NCBI GenBank assembly: GCA_035578175.1
Contig: JAQMRL010000008.1
Span: 10,205,963 to 10,269,962, forward strand
Reading direction: 5' to 3'
Source of the DNA: Catonia carolina
Taxonomy: Eukaryota; Arthropoda; Insecta; Hemiptera; Achilidae
Length of the DNA: 64,000 bases
Both the position numbers and the translations under genes were made by a program. This document shows, one piece after another, positions 28,493 to 39,816 of the stretch (the stretch's first letter is position 1; every line of letters begins with the position of its first letter). The notes below the pieces were generated by a model. That model was not told the origin of the DNA. It saw nothing but the letters and a program-made list of their open reading frames with translations, and ran no database searches.

Positions 28493-29314
28493 ACCTCAAA
28501 AAATATAACCTTATTTAATCATGAGTGAAACACGCAAAATGAAAATCGACCTCAGTTTGGCTTAAAAATATGTAAAACCACTCTTTCGAGCTAAACTAGG
28601 CTCTGTAGAGAAAAATGCTTAAAATAAAAGTTGTGAATCTTTTAATTTCCTATAAATTTGATTTGACCTTCACTTTTTGCCTTTGCCGTAAAACGCATAC
28701 TATGGCCGAAAACTTATAAAATCCTTATTTTACAGTTTTTTACGAAAAAATAACATAAAATCGCTAATTTCCGCTAAACTAAGCGTTATACAAAACAAAG
28801 TTAAATAAAGTAGAATTTTAACTTTTATTAGCTATATACATTTTTGCGTAAAATGCATATTAAAGCCGCAATCTTAAAAAACGAATTTTACGAGAAAACA
28901 GTCTTTCCAAGAATTTCAGCAGACATTGCAACTGCCCTATTTTATAGACATAAAAAATGTAGTAAATGAGGTGATTTTTAAAAAAATCGTAGAAGCCGTT
29001 TTTGAGAAAATCGCAAAAAAGTGAAAAATGACATGAATAAACTACTACTTCCGGTTGACCAATTTTGATGAAAATGTTCGTATCGGGTTCTCCAGTGGTA
29101 AATAATTTAAGTTTAAAGTTTTAATTTCGTACGATGTTCCATTATTTAGATACTTTGTTCATACAAACACACGGACCAATCGCTAAAAACATGTTTTTTG
29201 GGGTTCAGGGGGTCTGAAAACGTGTAGATCGGGTGAAAATTCGATTTCGAAAAATCGACATGAAAATAATACTTTCCATTCTACTTATTCACATTGGCAA
29301 GAAAAAGTAAAAAA
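28388..29314 (+). mobile_element. Family A copy A12
   Basis: TCTGGAGTGAAACACACACA start in the second duplication unit and 3' end GGCAAGAAAAAGT (29296-29308). It has practically no CA tract (ATACAAACACACGG). It is diverged in the inner modules. Confidence 0.88.
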
Positions 29315-29372
29315 AATTTACCTGCTCTTGTAATTTTTACAGTATTTCAATGTATTAAACAAAATAATTAAT

Positions 29373-29738
29373 ATAATTTACACTGAATCTGTTAGTTGCA
29401 GGGCTAAAATAAATAGTTATGTTTCTTATCACATGGTCAGCCAATTAAATGACTGAATCATTTAAGAACAGAAGAGTTAGAGGTGTAAAAGACACTAATC
29501 AGAGTTATCTCGTCTGAAAGTAATGGATTTCATTATACAGCCAGACCCTGTCGTGAATGAAGTGAAAGTGCCATTTGCAGAGTGGAAAATATATCTACTT
29601 TTCAGAGGGCCTGGCATGCTGATAAGTGTACTTTTCCACTCAGTGAGGAAGGCAAATGTAAACCACCTCACTCCTCGATTTACTTGGTCAAACCTCTACA
29701 GGTTCAAACCAGTCTTTTGGCTGATGACCTAAACAAAA
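29373..29738 (+). mobile_element. Family B copy B11, 5'-truncated
   Basis: Begins at TAATTTACACTGAATCTGTT and ends GGCTGATGACCTAAACAAA. An extra base near 29590 shifts the recurrent frame, so the two halves are open in different frames. Confidence 0.88.
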
Positions 29739-29751
29739 ACAAAATAAAATT

Positions 29752-30331
29752 GTCATTGTCTGGTTTTAGGCCCCAAGAACCCAAAAACCTTGTTTATAAC
29801 GATTGGTCTGTGTGTGTGTGCGCGCGCGCGTGCGCGTGTGCGTGTGTGTGTGTGTGTCTGTGTGTGAACATAATATCTCAAGAACGGGTTATTGTAGCCT
29901 ATATGAAGTTGAATCTTACGTTAGGTACCACAGAACACGAACATTTTTCCATCTAAATCGGTCAACTGGAAGTTATTTTTACAAAATCGCATCTTTTTCT
30001 ATAATTTCTTTCCTCTACAAGATTGAGTAAGCGCCATATCTGTTGAAATTTAGAAAGGGCTGTGATCTCGTGGTAAAAAATTTATTTTTAAGATCGCGGC
30101 CCTAATATGCATTTTAGGGCAAAAGTGTATATAATACAATTTAACGTTGTAAAAAATTTGGAAATCTAAAACTTTAGTTTTAATCATTTTTTTCTACAAT
30201 GGTTAGTTTAACATCAAAATTAGTGATTTTCTGTATTTTGCACATTGAATCGATATAAGTTAAGTCTGTATTTTGCATATTTAATAACAAAAGTATTATA
30301 ATTAAAGTTATAAGAAATAAATAAATCTACA
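29752..30331 (-). mobile_element. Family A copy A13, old, part 1
   Basis: Strongly diverged A copy starting near the ACCCAAAAACC block, with a mixed GT/GC slot (29811-29867). It is split at 30332 by a SINE carrying copy A14, again at 31515 by an LTR-like insertion, and ends at 32896. These splits give the order A13 first, then the SINE, LTR-like element and A14. Confidence 0.8.
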
Positions 30332-30498
30332 GGCCACCTCCGTAGCATAGTGGTAGCGCGCTGGCCTACAACGCTGAGATCCCGGGTTCGATTCCCGGCT
30401 AGGATCTAGAAATTATAACAAGTCATAATCCGTCATTTCATTACATAACCCACCGTAGTCGTTAAAAACCAAGCTGTTGATGCAACTTTAAATAAACT
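30332..30498 (+). mobile_element. tRNA-derived SINE with AAATCTACA duplication
   Basis: Head CCTCCGTAGCATAGTGGTAG, B-box GGGTTCGATTCCCGG, body TAACCCACCGTAGTC and tail GATGCAACTTTAAATAAAC plus A's. The target duplication AAATCTACA (30323-30331) reappears after the nested A14 (31486-31494). A14 sits in this SINE's A-tail. Confidence 0.88.
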
Positions 30499-31485
30499 AA
30501 AAAAAATCTGGTGTGAAACACTCACACAACGTTCTCTTGCCAATGCAAATAATTAACAATAAAGCTAACATTATTAATAAAACATTAGAAATAAACCAAA
30601 AACTCACTTTAATAACATAACCTAATTTTAATCGTGAGTGGAAGACGCAGAATGAAAATCAAACTCAGTTTGACTTAAAAATACGGAAAATCACTCTTTC
30701 ACGCTAAACTAGGCTCTGTAGCGAAAAATGCTAATAAATAAAAGTTGTATATCTTTTAATTTTCTGTAAATTTAATTATGTACACTTTTGTCATAAAATG
30801 CATACTAAGGCCTAAATCTTAGAAAAATCGATTTTTCACACGTTTTCGTGAGAAAAAAACAGAAAATTGCTATTTACCGCTAAACTAAGCGTTATACAAA
30901 AAAATGTTTGAAATAAAAGTTGTAGAATTTTAAATTCTCTACATTTTTATTACATACATTTTTGCGCTATAATACATATTAAAGCCGTAATCTTAAACAA
31001 ACACTTTTTTTACGTAAAAACACCCTAAACAAGAATTTCAGCAAACATGGCGCCTACCCTATCTTGTAGAGAATAAAATTAAGTAAATGAGGCGATTTTT
31101 AAAAAAATCGTAAAACCAGTTTTTGAGAAAATCGCAAAAAAGTGAAAAATTACACGAATAAACTACTACTTCCGGTTGACCGATTTTGATGAAAATGTTC
31201 GTGTCGGGTCCGGTAGTGGTATGTAACTTAAGTTTCAAGTTTCAAGTACGATGTTCCGGTTTTGAGATATTCTGTATACACACACACACACACACACACA
31301 CACGCACGCACGCACGCACACGCGCGCGCGCGCACACACACACACACAGACCAATCGCTAAAAACATGTTTTTTGGGTTCAGGGGGTCTGAAAACGTATA
31401 GATCCGGTGAAAACTCGATTTCTAAAAATCGACATGAAAACAATACTTTCCTTCCTATATATTCATATAGGGAAGAGAAAGTAAA
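30499..31485 (+). mobile_element. Family A copy A14, full length, in a SINE tail
   Basis: AAAAAATCTGGTGTGAAAC start, 3' end with GGGAAGAGAAAGT (31469-31481; one mismatch). The slot at 31277-31350 is (CA)n with CACG and CGCG runs. It lies wholly within the A-tail of the SINE. Confidence 0.92.
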
Positions 31486-31514
31486 AAATCTACAACTTTC
31501 ATTTCAAGCATATT

Positions 31515-32726
31515 TGAATGAATGAATTTTTTATTAAATACAAAATACATTTACATTAACATATATACTAGTTCCCGCATAGGACGAGCCTGTGCGCGGG
31601 AATGAGTTGTACATTATTATATATAAAATTATAGGCTATCAGTAATTATTACTAAAAATATTTTTAACAATTATTATTACAAAGCTTACTGAAACTTATC
31701 TAGTTATAAAATTTACAATTCCAAATAATTAAAATTTACTAGAAACCAATATTAGTATTCCTAAGTTAGAAAAATTACACTATTATCTACAAAAAAAATC
31801 CTCTCAACTCACTAAAACACTATGCAATATACAAACATTTATTTATTATTATACAACATAAACATAACGACATAACACAACATAACGATATTGTAACAAT
31901 ATCGAAGGAAGGTGTGTTTCTCGAAATTTCTAGTAGATTTCATTCATGAAAATAGTAAAGAGAGGATAATAGAGTGAAATAGTAACAATAAGTGACTATA
32001 GGACAATAGTGACAATGAGGTGGCTATAAAGGTATGCCTATTCATAAAAGTTGTTTGAAAGGACACTGCGCTATTATCTATGAAAAGGTCGGCCTGTATC
32101 AACTTCTATTTACAAAAGATCTATTGTTGACTTGTTTACAATAGATTGTTCTTGCACTCATTTACAAAGGGTTATTTTTTGTACTCTATTATTTGTATCG
32201 AAATTCGGTGTTTTTTCGGGAAGGTTCTTTTGATTCACTATAAAAGAGACCCCCGAGCGCGGTCAGGAGTTAGGATTCGGTTGATCTTTGACGAGCGATT
32301 ATCGGGGCGTTATTTCAGGCTAACGGTTCCAAGGTATTGTTATACCGTCTTTGTGTGTGTGTGTGTGTTTGTGTGCTCGCGCGTGTGCGTGTGCGTGTGC
32401 GAGTGTGCGTGCGCGCGCGCGCGCGCGTGTGTATTGTGTAAAGTTAATGTGCAGTTTTTGTGAATTCAGTTTCTGTGTTTTGTATGTTTGTGTATTCTAT
32501 AAAATTGATTGTAAGTAGTGCTAAGTAAATTATTAAGTTATTTATTGTTTATTATTTATTTTAAGTAAATTATTAAGTTGTTTATTGTATCACTTCATTA
32601 TAATTAGTTTATTAATTATTTTGTAAATCTTTTAGTGTAATAAATATTTGTAATTGTAAACTTCAGTGTATTAATAATTATTTAATTACCTAGATCCCGA
32701 AACAGACCTTAGTGATAAGTTTCACA
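31515..32726 (+). mobile_element. LTR-like insertion (possible solo LTR) in A13
   Basis: 1,212 bp starting TG and ending CA, flanked by the 5-bp repeat ATATT (31510-31514, 32727-32731) inside A13. It contains a TATA box and start-like region (CACTATAAAAGAGACCCCCG near 32237), GC-rich sequence after it, a GT/GC tract (32353-32430), and AATAAA-type signals near 32640. This layout suits a solo LTR of an LTR retrotransposon. The left end (TGAATGAATGAATTTTTTAT, then a TTCCCGC/GCGGGAA hairpin) also resembles an inverted LINE 3' end, so the call is open. There is no coding frame. Confidence 0.5.
32353..32430. repeat. GT/GC purine-pyrimidine alternating tract
   Basis: Mixed (GT)n, (GC)n and GTGTGC units about 78 bp long, outside family A. 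It is likely Z-DNA-prone. Confidence 0.85.
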
Positions 32727-32896
32727 ATATTTTTCTACGTAGCTTAATTTAGCGTCAATTATCTTAATTTTCCGTATTTTTAAAAATTCTACAGAAAATG
32801 ATTTTCATTTAGCGTAATTCACTCATGATTAAAATAAGGTTATACTATTCATTATACATAGGCAAGAAAAATTCAGCTGAGTATTTTACACCAGAT
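32727..32896 (-). mobile_element. Family A copy A13, terminal part
   Basis: Resumes ATATTTTTCTACGTAGC and ends GGCAAGAAAAATTC ... TTTACACCAGATTTTT. A15 starts directly at this T-run. Confidence 0.8.
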
Positions 32897-33836
32897 TTTT
32901 ACTTTCTCTTGCCTATATGAATATATAGGAAGGAAAGTATTGTTTTCATGTCGATTTTTCGAAATCGAGTTTTCACCGGATCTATACGTTTTCAGACCCC
33001 CTGAACCCAAAAAACATGTTTTTAGCGATTGGTCTGTGTGTGTGTGTATACAAAATATCTCAAGAACGGAACATTGCACGATCTTGAAACTTGAAACTTA
33101 AGTTACATACCACTACCGAACCCGACTCGAACATTTTCATCAAAATCGGTCAACCGGAAGCAGTAATTTATTCGTGTAATTTTTCACTTTTTTGCGATTT
33201 TCTCAAAAACTGGTCCTACGACTTTTCTTAAATTCGCCTGGTTTACTAAATTTTTTATTCTCTACGAGATAGGGTAGGCCCCATGTTCGCTGAAATTCTC
33301 GGTGAGGCTGTTTTTACGTAAAAACATTTTCTTTTTAAAATTACGGCTTTAATATGCATTGTAGCGCAAAAGTATATATAATAAAAGTTGTAGAGAATTT
33401 AAAAACCTACAACGTTTGTTTCAAACATTTTTTTGTATAACGCTTAGTTTAGCGGTAATTTGCGATTTTCTGTTTTTCTCACGAAAACGTGTGAAAAATC
33501 GATTATTTTAAGATTTCGGCCTTAGTATGCATTTTACGACAAAAGTGTATAAAATAATCAAATTTATAGAAAATTAAAAGATCTACAACTTTTATTGAGA
33601 ACATTTTTCTCCACGGAGCCTAGTTTAGTGAGAAAGAATGATTTTCCGTATTTTTAAGTCAAATTGAGGTCGATTTTCATTTTGGGTCTTTCACTCATGA
33701 TTAAAATAAGATTATGTTTTTTGAGGTTAGTTTTTTGTTTATTTCTAATGTTTTATTACTAATGTTAGGTTATATTGTTTAAATTATTTGCACTGGCAAG
33801 AGAAAGTTGTGTGAGTGTTTCACACCAGATTTTTTT
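32897..33836 (-). mobile_element. Family A copy A15, full length
   Basis: ACTTTCTCTTGCC (32901-32913) follows immediately on the TTTTT that ends A13, so the terminal T-run of one element served as the target of the next. Short GT slot (33036-33049). End GGCAAGAGAAAGT, CACACCAGA and T's. Confidence 0.92.
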
Positions 33837-33863
33837 ATCTTCTAGACGCAACATCTATAGGTA

Positions 33864-34134
33864 TCAGACGAACTAATCTCCCATAGACTAGCGAGTGAGA
33901 GGGAGATATGTGGCATAACTACGCATGCGCTCAAATGTCTTTACCGTTGTAATCCAAATCTGAAAACATACTACAGTCGTTATCTTGCTTGTTAGTTTAC
34001 TGCATGCATAAACGCTTGCTCACAACAATGAGTGAAATTAAAGACAATGTTATTGGAACGGCGCGTATGGCTTGTGCGAGTGAGAGCGTTATGCATTCTC
34101 TCACTCCCACGGCTAGGGGACATTAGTTCATCTG
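33864..34134 (-). mobile_element. MITE family E copy E2
   Basis: Inverted relative to E1; about 270 bp with CAGACGAACTAAT on the left and ATTAGTTCATCTG on the right. E1 and E2 are similar across their whole length. Confidence 0.7.
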
Positions 34135-34721
34135 AATACAGTACTTAACTTTTTAAACATCAGGTAACTGTACTTATAAATGAAGACTACATATGAAATA
34201 TTTAAAAGTAAAACGTACACGGATTATAAAAATATGATATGTAATGTATAACAACATTAAAATATTCCTACGTTTTATTTAACCTAGGAAGAAATTTGAT
34301 ATTACATCATCGTATTCTGACTATGAATACAGTAAGATTAGCAGTGTATTTTTAATAAAGTGGCATTTATCTGATGCGGTTATGATATCTTAATTTTGTT
34401 TAATTCTTTTATTTTGAATTTATTAAGAAAATATATTTGTTAGTATCCTATAAGACTAATTGCAACTGATTTGATATTTTATTTATACGAGATGGTCAGG
34501 TTGTAAGTTTGCGGTTAATATTTTCAAATTCATTAAACAGTAGGAGATATCTTTATTTATTTTCCTGTTCAACAAGTCAACTGATGGTATATAAAATCAT
34601 ATAAAATATGGTTGCATTTAATTATAATAAAAAATGCCTTTTACCACTTCTCGTTAAATTAACGGTCACTGAAATCAGGTCTAGTATTTTTATTTTTTTT
34701 TAGTTCATGTAATTTTACATT
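34135..34721. other. AT-rich stretch, nothing recognised
   Basis: No coding frame or repeat end is recognised. Confidence 0.5.
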
Positions 34722-35404
34722 AAAATATGATGTGAACACTCATAGAACTTTCTCTTGCCAGTGCAAAAAATTACCAATATAACATTAGTAATAATTCGTT
34801 AGAAATAAATAAAAAACTAACCTCAAAAAACATTAACCTAATTTTAACTATGAGTGAAAGATGCAAAATGAAAATCAACTTCAGTTTGGTTTAAAAATAA
34901 CTCCCTCTTTCACACTAAACTAGGCTTTGTAAAGAAAAATGTTCTAAATAACAGTCGTAGATATTTTAATTTCCTATAAATTTGATTATTTTTACACTTT
35001 TGTCGTAAAATGCATACGATGGCCTAAATCTTAAAAAAATGACTTTTTACACGTTTTCATAAAAAAAAAAACAGAAAATCGCAATTACCGCTAAACTAAG
35101 CATTATACAAAAAAATGTTTAGATAAAAGTTGTAGGATTTTAAATTCTCTACAACTTTGATTATTACGTTTTTGCGCTAAAATGCATATTAAAGTCGCAA
35201 GTAGTTTTAAGAAAATGGCTAAAAAGTGAAAAATAACACGAATAAACTACTACTTCCAGTAGGCAGATTTTGACAAAAATCTTCGTGTCGAGTTCTCTAG
35301 TAGTATCTAACTTCAGTTTTAAGTTTCGAGTTCGTACGATGTTCCGTTCTTGAGATATTCTGCACACACACACACACGCACACACACACGCACGCGCGCG
35401 CACG

Positions 35405-35444
<40 letters not shown>

Positions 35445-35568
35445 GACCAACCGCTAAAAACATTTTATTTTGGGTTCAGGGGTCTGAAAACGTGTAGATC
35501 CGGTGAAAACTCGACATGAAACAATACATCCTTTCCTATAAATTCATATAGGCAAGAGACAGTAATAA
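34722..35568 (+). mobile_element. Family A copy A16
   Basis: Diverged 5' end (ATGATGTGAACACTCATAGA-ACTTTCTCTTGCC) and 3' end GGCAAGAGACAGT (35551-35563). A deletion of about 100 bp lies after AAGTCGCAAGTA (35200). The mixed CA/CG slot is at 35363-35444. Confidence 0.85.
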
Positions 35569-35835
35569 ACAAAAAACTTTACCTTATTTTAATCATAAGT
35601 GAATGATGCAAAATGAAAACCAACCATAGTTTGGCTTAATAATACGGAAAATCACTCTCTTACGCTAAACTAGGCTCTTTAGAGAAAATTGCTTAAAATT
35701 AACGTTGTAGATCTTTTAATTTCCTATCAATTTAATTATACAATTTTGTCGTAAAATGCACACCAAGACTGGAATCTAAAAGAAATATTTTTTTACAGAT
35801 TTTCATGAAAAAAACCAGAAAATCACTATTTATGT
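35569..35835 (+). mobile_element. Family A partial copy A17
   Basis: Begins inside the A 5' region (AACAAAAAACTTTACCTT) straight after A16 and ends in the first module (CAGAAAATCACTATTTATG). Both ends are missing. Confidence 0.78.
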
Positions 35836-36537
35836 CATCTGGTCTTTGACTGGAATCGCTCCAAGATCTCAATGTTTAAAATCGCAGATGTACTCAGTTG
35901 TTCCGTATTTCCAAATAGGTTTCAATAGGCCTATATATTCGTATAGAGTAATTTCTTTAGAATTGGTCAGAAGTTATATGTTTATATTACACAATTATAT
36001 GTTACCACAATAATTTCAAAAAAAAAAATAAATCTATAAATTTGTAAACATAACAGGTCGTTTGTAGGTAAGTATAAAATAACGATCGACATTTACAACT
36101 TAACGTAGGTAGTTGCATATTTATGAACTGTAATCCAATTAATGTTTACGTTGAAAAATAAACTACTAAAAGAATAACTTAACAAAAATGGACCAGCCTT
36201 TTAAATTTCTAGTTTTTGTGATTTACAGCTGTAATACTAAACGTGAACTGACTTTGTTCCATGAAGTATCAATACGGGTAAGATTAAAAACAATCCAACA
36301 ATGCATCATTCTCTGTAGAACTCACGCTGGGACTTAATCACTTCTAAATCCATATATAGTTTAGGGTTACTTCATTTTCTAACTGTAAAGTACAATTAAA
36401 ATCGTGTTTCCATTTAAAAAACATATGTAATATCTACTTTTTTGTATTTTTGATAAAATTTACTCTAGTACATTGTTAAGTACACATAAAAATTATAAAA
36501 AATTTCACCGTCTCAATAGAATCTCTGCCCATATAAA
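35836..36537. other. No gene recognised
   Basis: AT-rich, without a recognised terminus or convincing frame. Confidence 0.5.
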
Positions 36538-37355
36538 TACTGAAGTCACGAGATTGCCTTTTGCATATGGATGGGCTGTGAGGAAGGGAAATGAAAATAT
36601 GACAGTGCTGCCAACCTCAACAGTGAGACACTATTCATACATTTCACTACCGTGCAGTTTCTACGTAACATTTTGTACGCTGTGGTTTAATCCGAGAAAA
36701 TTTTCTTCATAAACTTTATAAGAAAAAAATCTGACCTGTAATACTACCTATAGCTTAATTACATGACTAAAAATGATTAATTTACTGCAATTACCAGGTA
36801 CCTTTTTCCATTGGAACAAATTTTCTACGAATGAATCACCTTGTTTACTATCGCTGTCACCGGCGTCTTCACTATCAGTCTCACTAGTATCTACCTAACC
36901 GTTTCCTTTTTTTACCAGTTGTCAACAAAACTGTTGAAGAATAGCTTTTTCATGTCTTTAATTTCCTTCTTTATTTTTCGAATTGTGGAAAGAGAAACAT
37001 CACAGTAGTTAGCCACTTGCTCATGGCTTTTGTTAAGAGGCAGTGAAAGACATTTTTGTTTAGTTTCAACTTCACAAAATTTTATTACACTGCGTATTAA
37101 ACTTCGTTCAGCACTGTGAATAGTCTGCCCACATTTTTGAGACACTAACATTTCTGTTTACGGTAACAAACAGTTATATTCGTGACGTTCACCTAAAAAA
37201 GGTTCCACGATATACTGTATAGGCTCTGGGTATAGTATAAGTTGTTGTATGTTTGTCGTACTGAAATTAAAGCAGTCGCGCATGCGCACTAATGCTTTTC
37301 CCCCTTTCCCCCTTTAACCCTCGTTGCAAACACGAGAAAACTCGTGACTCAAGTA
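36538..37355 (+). mobile_element. Non-autonomous DNA transposon family F, copy F2
   Basis: 818 bp. Ends TACTGAAGTCACGAG and inverted TACTTGAGTCACGAG (13 of 15 identical). It aligns with F1 and F3 and retains an 80-codon transposase N-terminal frame on the minus strand; the rest is non-coding. Confidence 0.75.
36912..37151 (-). pseudogene. Transposase N-terminal helix-turn-helix remnant (family F)
   Basis: 80 codons: MLVSQKCGQTIHSAERSLIR, VIKFCEVETKQ, PLNKSHEQVANYCDVSLST, IRKIKKEIKDM. The pattern of a helix (RSLIRSVIKFCE), a loop with LPLNK, then V..YC.VS.STI.KIKKE is the N-terminal DNA-binding region seen in many insect DDE transposases, where it precedes a catalytic domain that is absent here. 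A stop follows IKDMKKLFFNSFVDNW. The superfamily is not determined. Confidence 0.6.
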
Positions 37356-37360
37356 ACTAT

Positions 37361-37444
37361 AACAGGCAGGTGGAATGCTAAATTATTTGCACTCGATCTG
37401 CTAGTTCCAAAGCTACAAAAAATAGTTCTGTTTCTTATCATGTG
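37361..37444 (+). mobile_element. Family B copy B12, 5' part
   Basis: AACAGGCAGGTGGAATGC ... GTTTCTTATCATGTG. It is split by an inverted full B element; the repeat GTTTCTTATCATGTG (37430-37444) and GTTTCTTATCATATG (37834-37848) is a 15-bp target duplication with one difference. Confidence 0.9.
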
Positions 37445-37833
37445 TTGTTTAGGTCAACAGCCGAAAGTCTGGTTTGAACCTCTAGAGGTTTTACTAAGTA
37501 AAACGAGGAGTGAGGTGGTTTACCATTGCCTTCCTCACTGAGTGGAAAAGTACGCTTATCAGCATGCCGGGCCCTCTGAAAAGCACATATTTTCCACTCT
37601 GTAAATGACAACTTCACTTCATTCACCACAGGGTCTGGCTGTACAATGAAATTCATTACTTTCAGAGAAGATAACTCTGATTAGTGTCTTTTACACCTCT
37701 ACCTCTTCTGTTCTTAAATGATTGTCATTTAATTGACTGACCATGTGATAAGAAACAGAACTATTTATTTTATCCCTGCAACAAACAGATTGAGTGTAAA
37801 TAATTTGACACTCCACCTGTCTGTTATGGGCAG
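37445..37833 (-). mobile_element. Family B copy B13, full length, nested in B12
   Basis: 389-bp minus-strand B with the recurrent open frame (MNFIVQPDPVVNEVKLSF, 72 codons). It is the second case of a full B inserted antiparallel into another B, after B2 in B1. Confidence 0.9.
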
Positions 37834-37848
37834 GTTTCTTATCATATG

Positions 37849-38135
37849 GACAGTTAATTATTAGACTGAAACATTTAATAACAGAGAAGGTAACGGTGTA
37901 AAAGATACTAGTCAGAGTTATCTCCTCTGAGAGTAATAAATTTCATTATATAGTATACAGTCAGATCCTGTAATGAATAAAATGAAGATGACATTTACGT
38001 AGATGCTTTTCAGAGAGCCTGTCATGCTGATAAACATACTTTACCACTCATTGAGAAAGGCAATAGTAAACCTTCTCCTCGTTTGACTTAGTAAAGCCTG
38101 TAGAGTTTCAAACCAAACCTTTTTACTGATGACCT
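37849..38135 (+). mobile_element. Family B copy B12, 3' part
   Basis: Older, more diverged B sequence than the nested B13 (for example TATAGTATACAGTCAGATCC), ending near TGACCTAAACAACAA. Confidence 0.85.
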
Positions 38136-38366
38136 AAACAACAAAAACAAACAGGATCTTGCGAAATGTAATATTATATCAATATTCCAATTTTGAGATC
38201 CCACTGTAAAGTAACACTGATTTCAAGATGCAAATATTGGCCATTTTATTGGAACAAAAAGACAAGGTCCTTGTAAACCAATTTTCTAAAAACTATAAAA
38301 AAGTTTCCAGGCATATACGTAAATTTTTCGGATGGTGCATTACTTTGAAAAATATTGAACGTAATC

Positions 38367-39265
38367 TAGTTTTATTTTCTCTTGCCCTATTTGACATTAA
38401 AGAAAGAAAGTAGACTACTACTGTTTTCATGTAGAATTTTTAAAATCGAGTTTTTGCCGAATATACACTTGTTTCAAGTCCTCTGAACCGCAAAAACACA
38501 TTTTTTTTACCGAATGATGTGTGTGTGTTTAAATGAGTGAATGTGTGTGAACAAAATATGTTAAGAATGGAAAATCGTACGTAAATGAAACTTGGAACGA
38601 CAGCTAGATAATATTAATGGACCCGACACATATAATTTTCACAAAAATTGCTGTATTTACTAAAACATTTTGTTCTTTACAACCTACGTAAGTGTAAAAA
38701 TCAAGTCATCCTTCACAGTCTGCATTAGCAGTAATTAAGAAGAGTCTGACGTTAAACCAAAAAAAACCTACGTAAGCGGCGTGTCTGCTGAAATTCGTTA
38801 GGTGTACTAACGTAGTAAATAATATATTTTTTAAATTGTGGCCTTAATCTGAATTTTAAAGCAAAACTGTAAAGATTTACAAATTTTATTTCAATTATTT
38901 TCCTGTACAGTGCTTAGTTTAGCGTCATTTAGTTATTTTTCATATTTTCTGAGTGTAATCAGTAAAATATGTTTTTCAAGATTGCAACTTAAGTATGCAC
39001 TTTACAAAAATAAAAAAATATTGCATACAAATAAATAAATTAAATAATATTAATGTTAAATAAATAAATATTTGTTTACAAATAAAAAAGTTAATAAGTA
39101 TATAAAAATAAAAGTTAAAGTTACGTACATAAAAGTTATAAGTTAAAAAGTTATTAAGTTATGTATATAAAAAGTTAAAAGTTACGTAAATAAAAGTAAA
39201 ATATGTTTTTCAAGATTGCGACCTAAGTATGCAGTTTACAAAAATAAAAAGTGTAGTAAAAAAGT
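38367..39265 (-). mobile_element. Family A copy A18, old, with internal duplication
   Basis: Diverged: TTTTCTCTTGCCCTATTTG start, weak GT slot (38517-38528). It is split by a short SINE at 38693-38764. The segment starting GTAAAATATGTTTTTCAAG occurs at about 38965 and again at about 39199, so about 234 bp is duplicated, with AT-rich filler in between. Confidence 0.72.
38693..38764 (+). mobile_element. 72-bp 5'-truncated SINE (family C tail) with perfect duplication
   Basis: Only the SINE tail is present (TCCTTCACAGTCTGCATTAG ... GACGTTAAACCAAAAAA), flanked by the perfect 12-bp repeat AACCTACGTAAG (38681-38692, 38765-38776). It is a clear target-primed insertion that kept neither promoter box. 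Confidence 0.92.
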
Positions 39266-39272
39266 AGGCTAT

Positions 39273-39667
39273 GTTGTTGTTTACGTCATCAGCCGAAATG
39301 ATGGTTTGAACCTCTAGAGGTTTTACTAAGTAAAAATAAGAAGTGAGGCGGTTTACTTATGCCCCCTCACTGAGTTGAAAGAGTATGGTTATCAGCATGC
39401 CAGACCCTGCGAAAAGCACCCATTTTTCACCCTGCAAATGACACCTTCACTTCATTTACCATAGGGTCTTGCTGTATAATGAAATTCATTACTCTCAGAG
39501 TAGACAACTCGTGACACGTATCTTTACACCTCTTCCTCTTCTATTCTTAAATATTTCAGTCATATAATTGGCTGACTATGTGATAAGAAACAGAACTATC
39601 TTTTGTAGCCCTGGAACCAACAGATCGAGTGCAATCAATTTAACACCCCACCTGCCAGTTATGGGCA
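39273..39667 (-). mobile_element. Family B copy B14
   Basis: Full-length minus-strand B (GTTGTTGTTTACGTCATCAG ... CCTGCCAGTTATGGGCAT) with many substitutions. The hairpin at the 3' end is broken (CCGAAATGATGG). Confidence 0.85.
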
Positions 39668-39816
39668 TATAAAAAAGTATACGAAAAATGAAAAAGTTGT
39701 AACGTATATAAAAATAAAAGTATAGTATAGTATAGTATGGTATAGCGTAGAATAGTTAGTACATATAGTACAGGTTTGTTAAGTATAGTAAATACCTAAA
39801 ACAATAGAATTCCTAC

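Noticed and set aside
32146..32463. A 105-codon protein with a Val-Cys-Ala-Arg tail
   Set aside because: It overlaps the TATA-like region and GT/GC tract of the LTR-like insertion, and the tail is microsatellite-derived.
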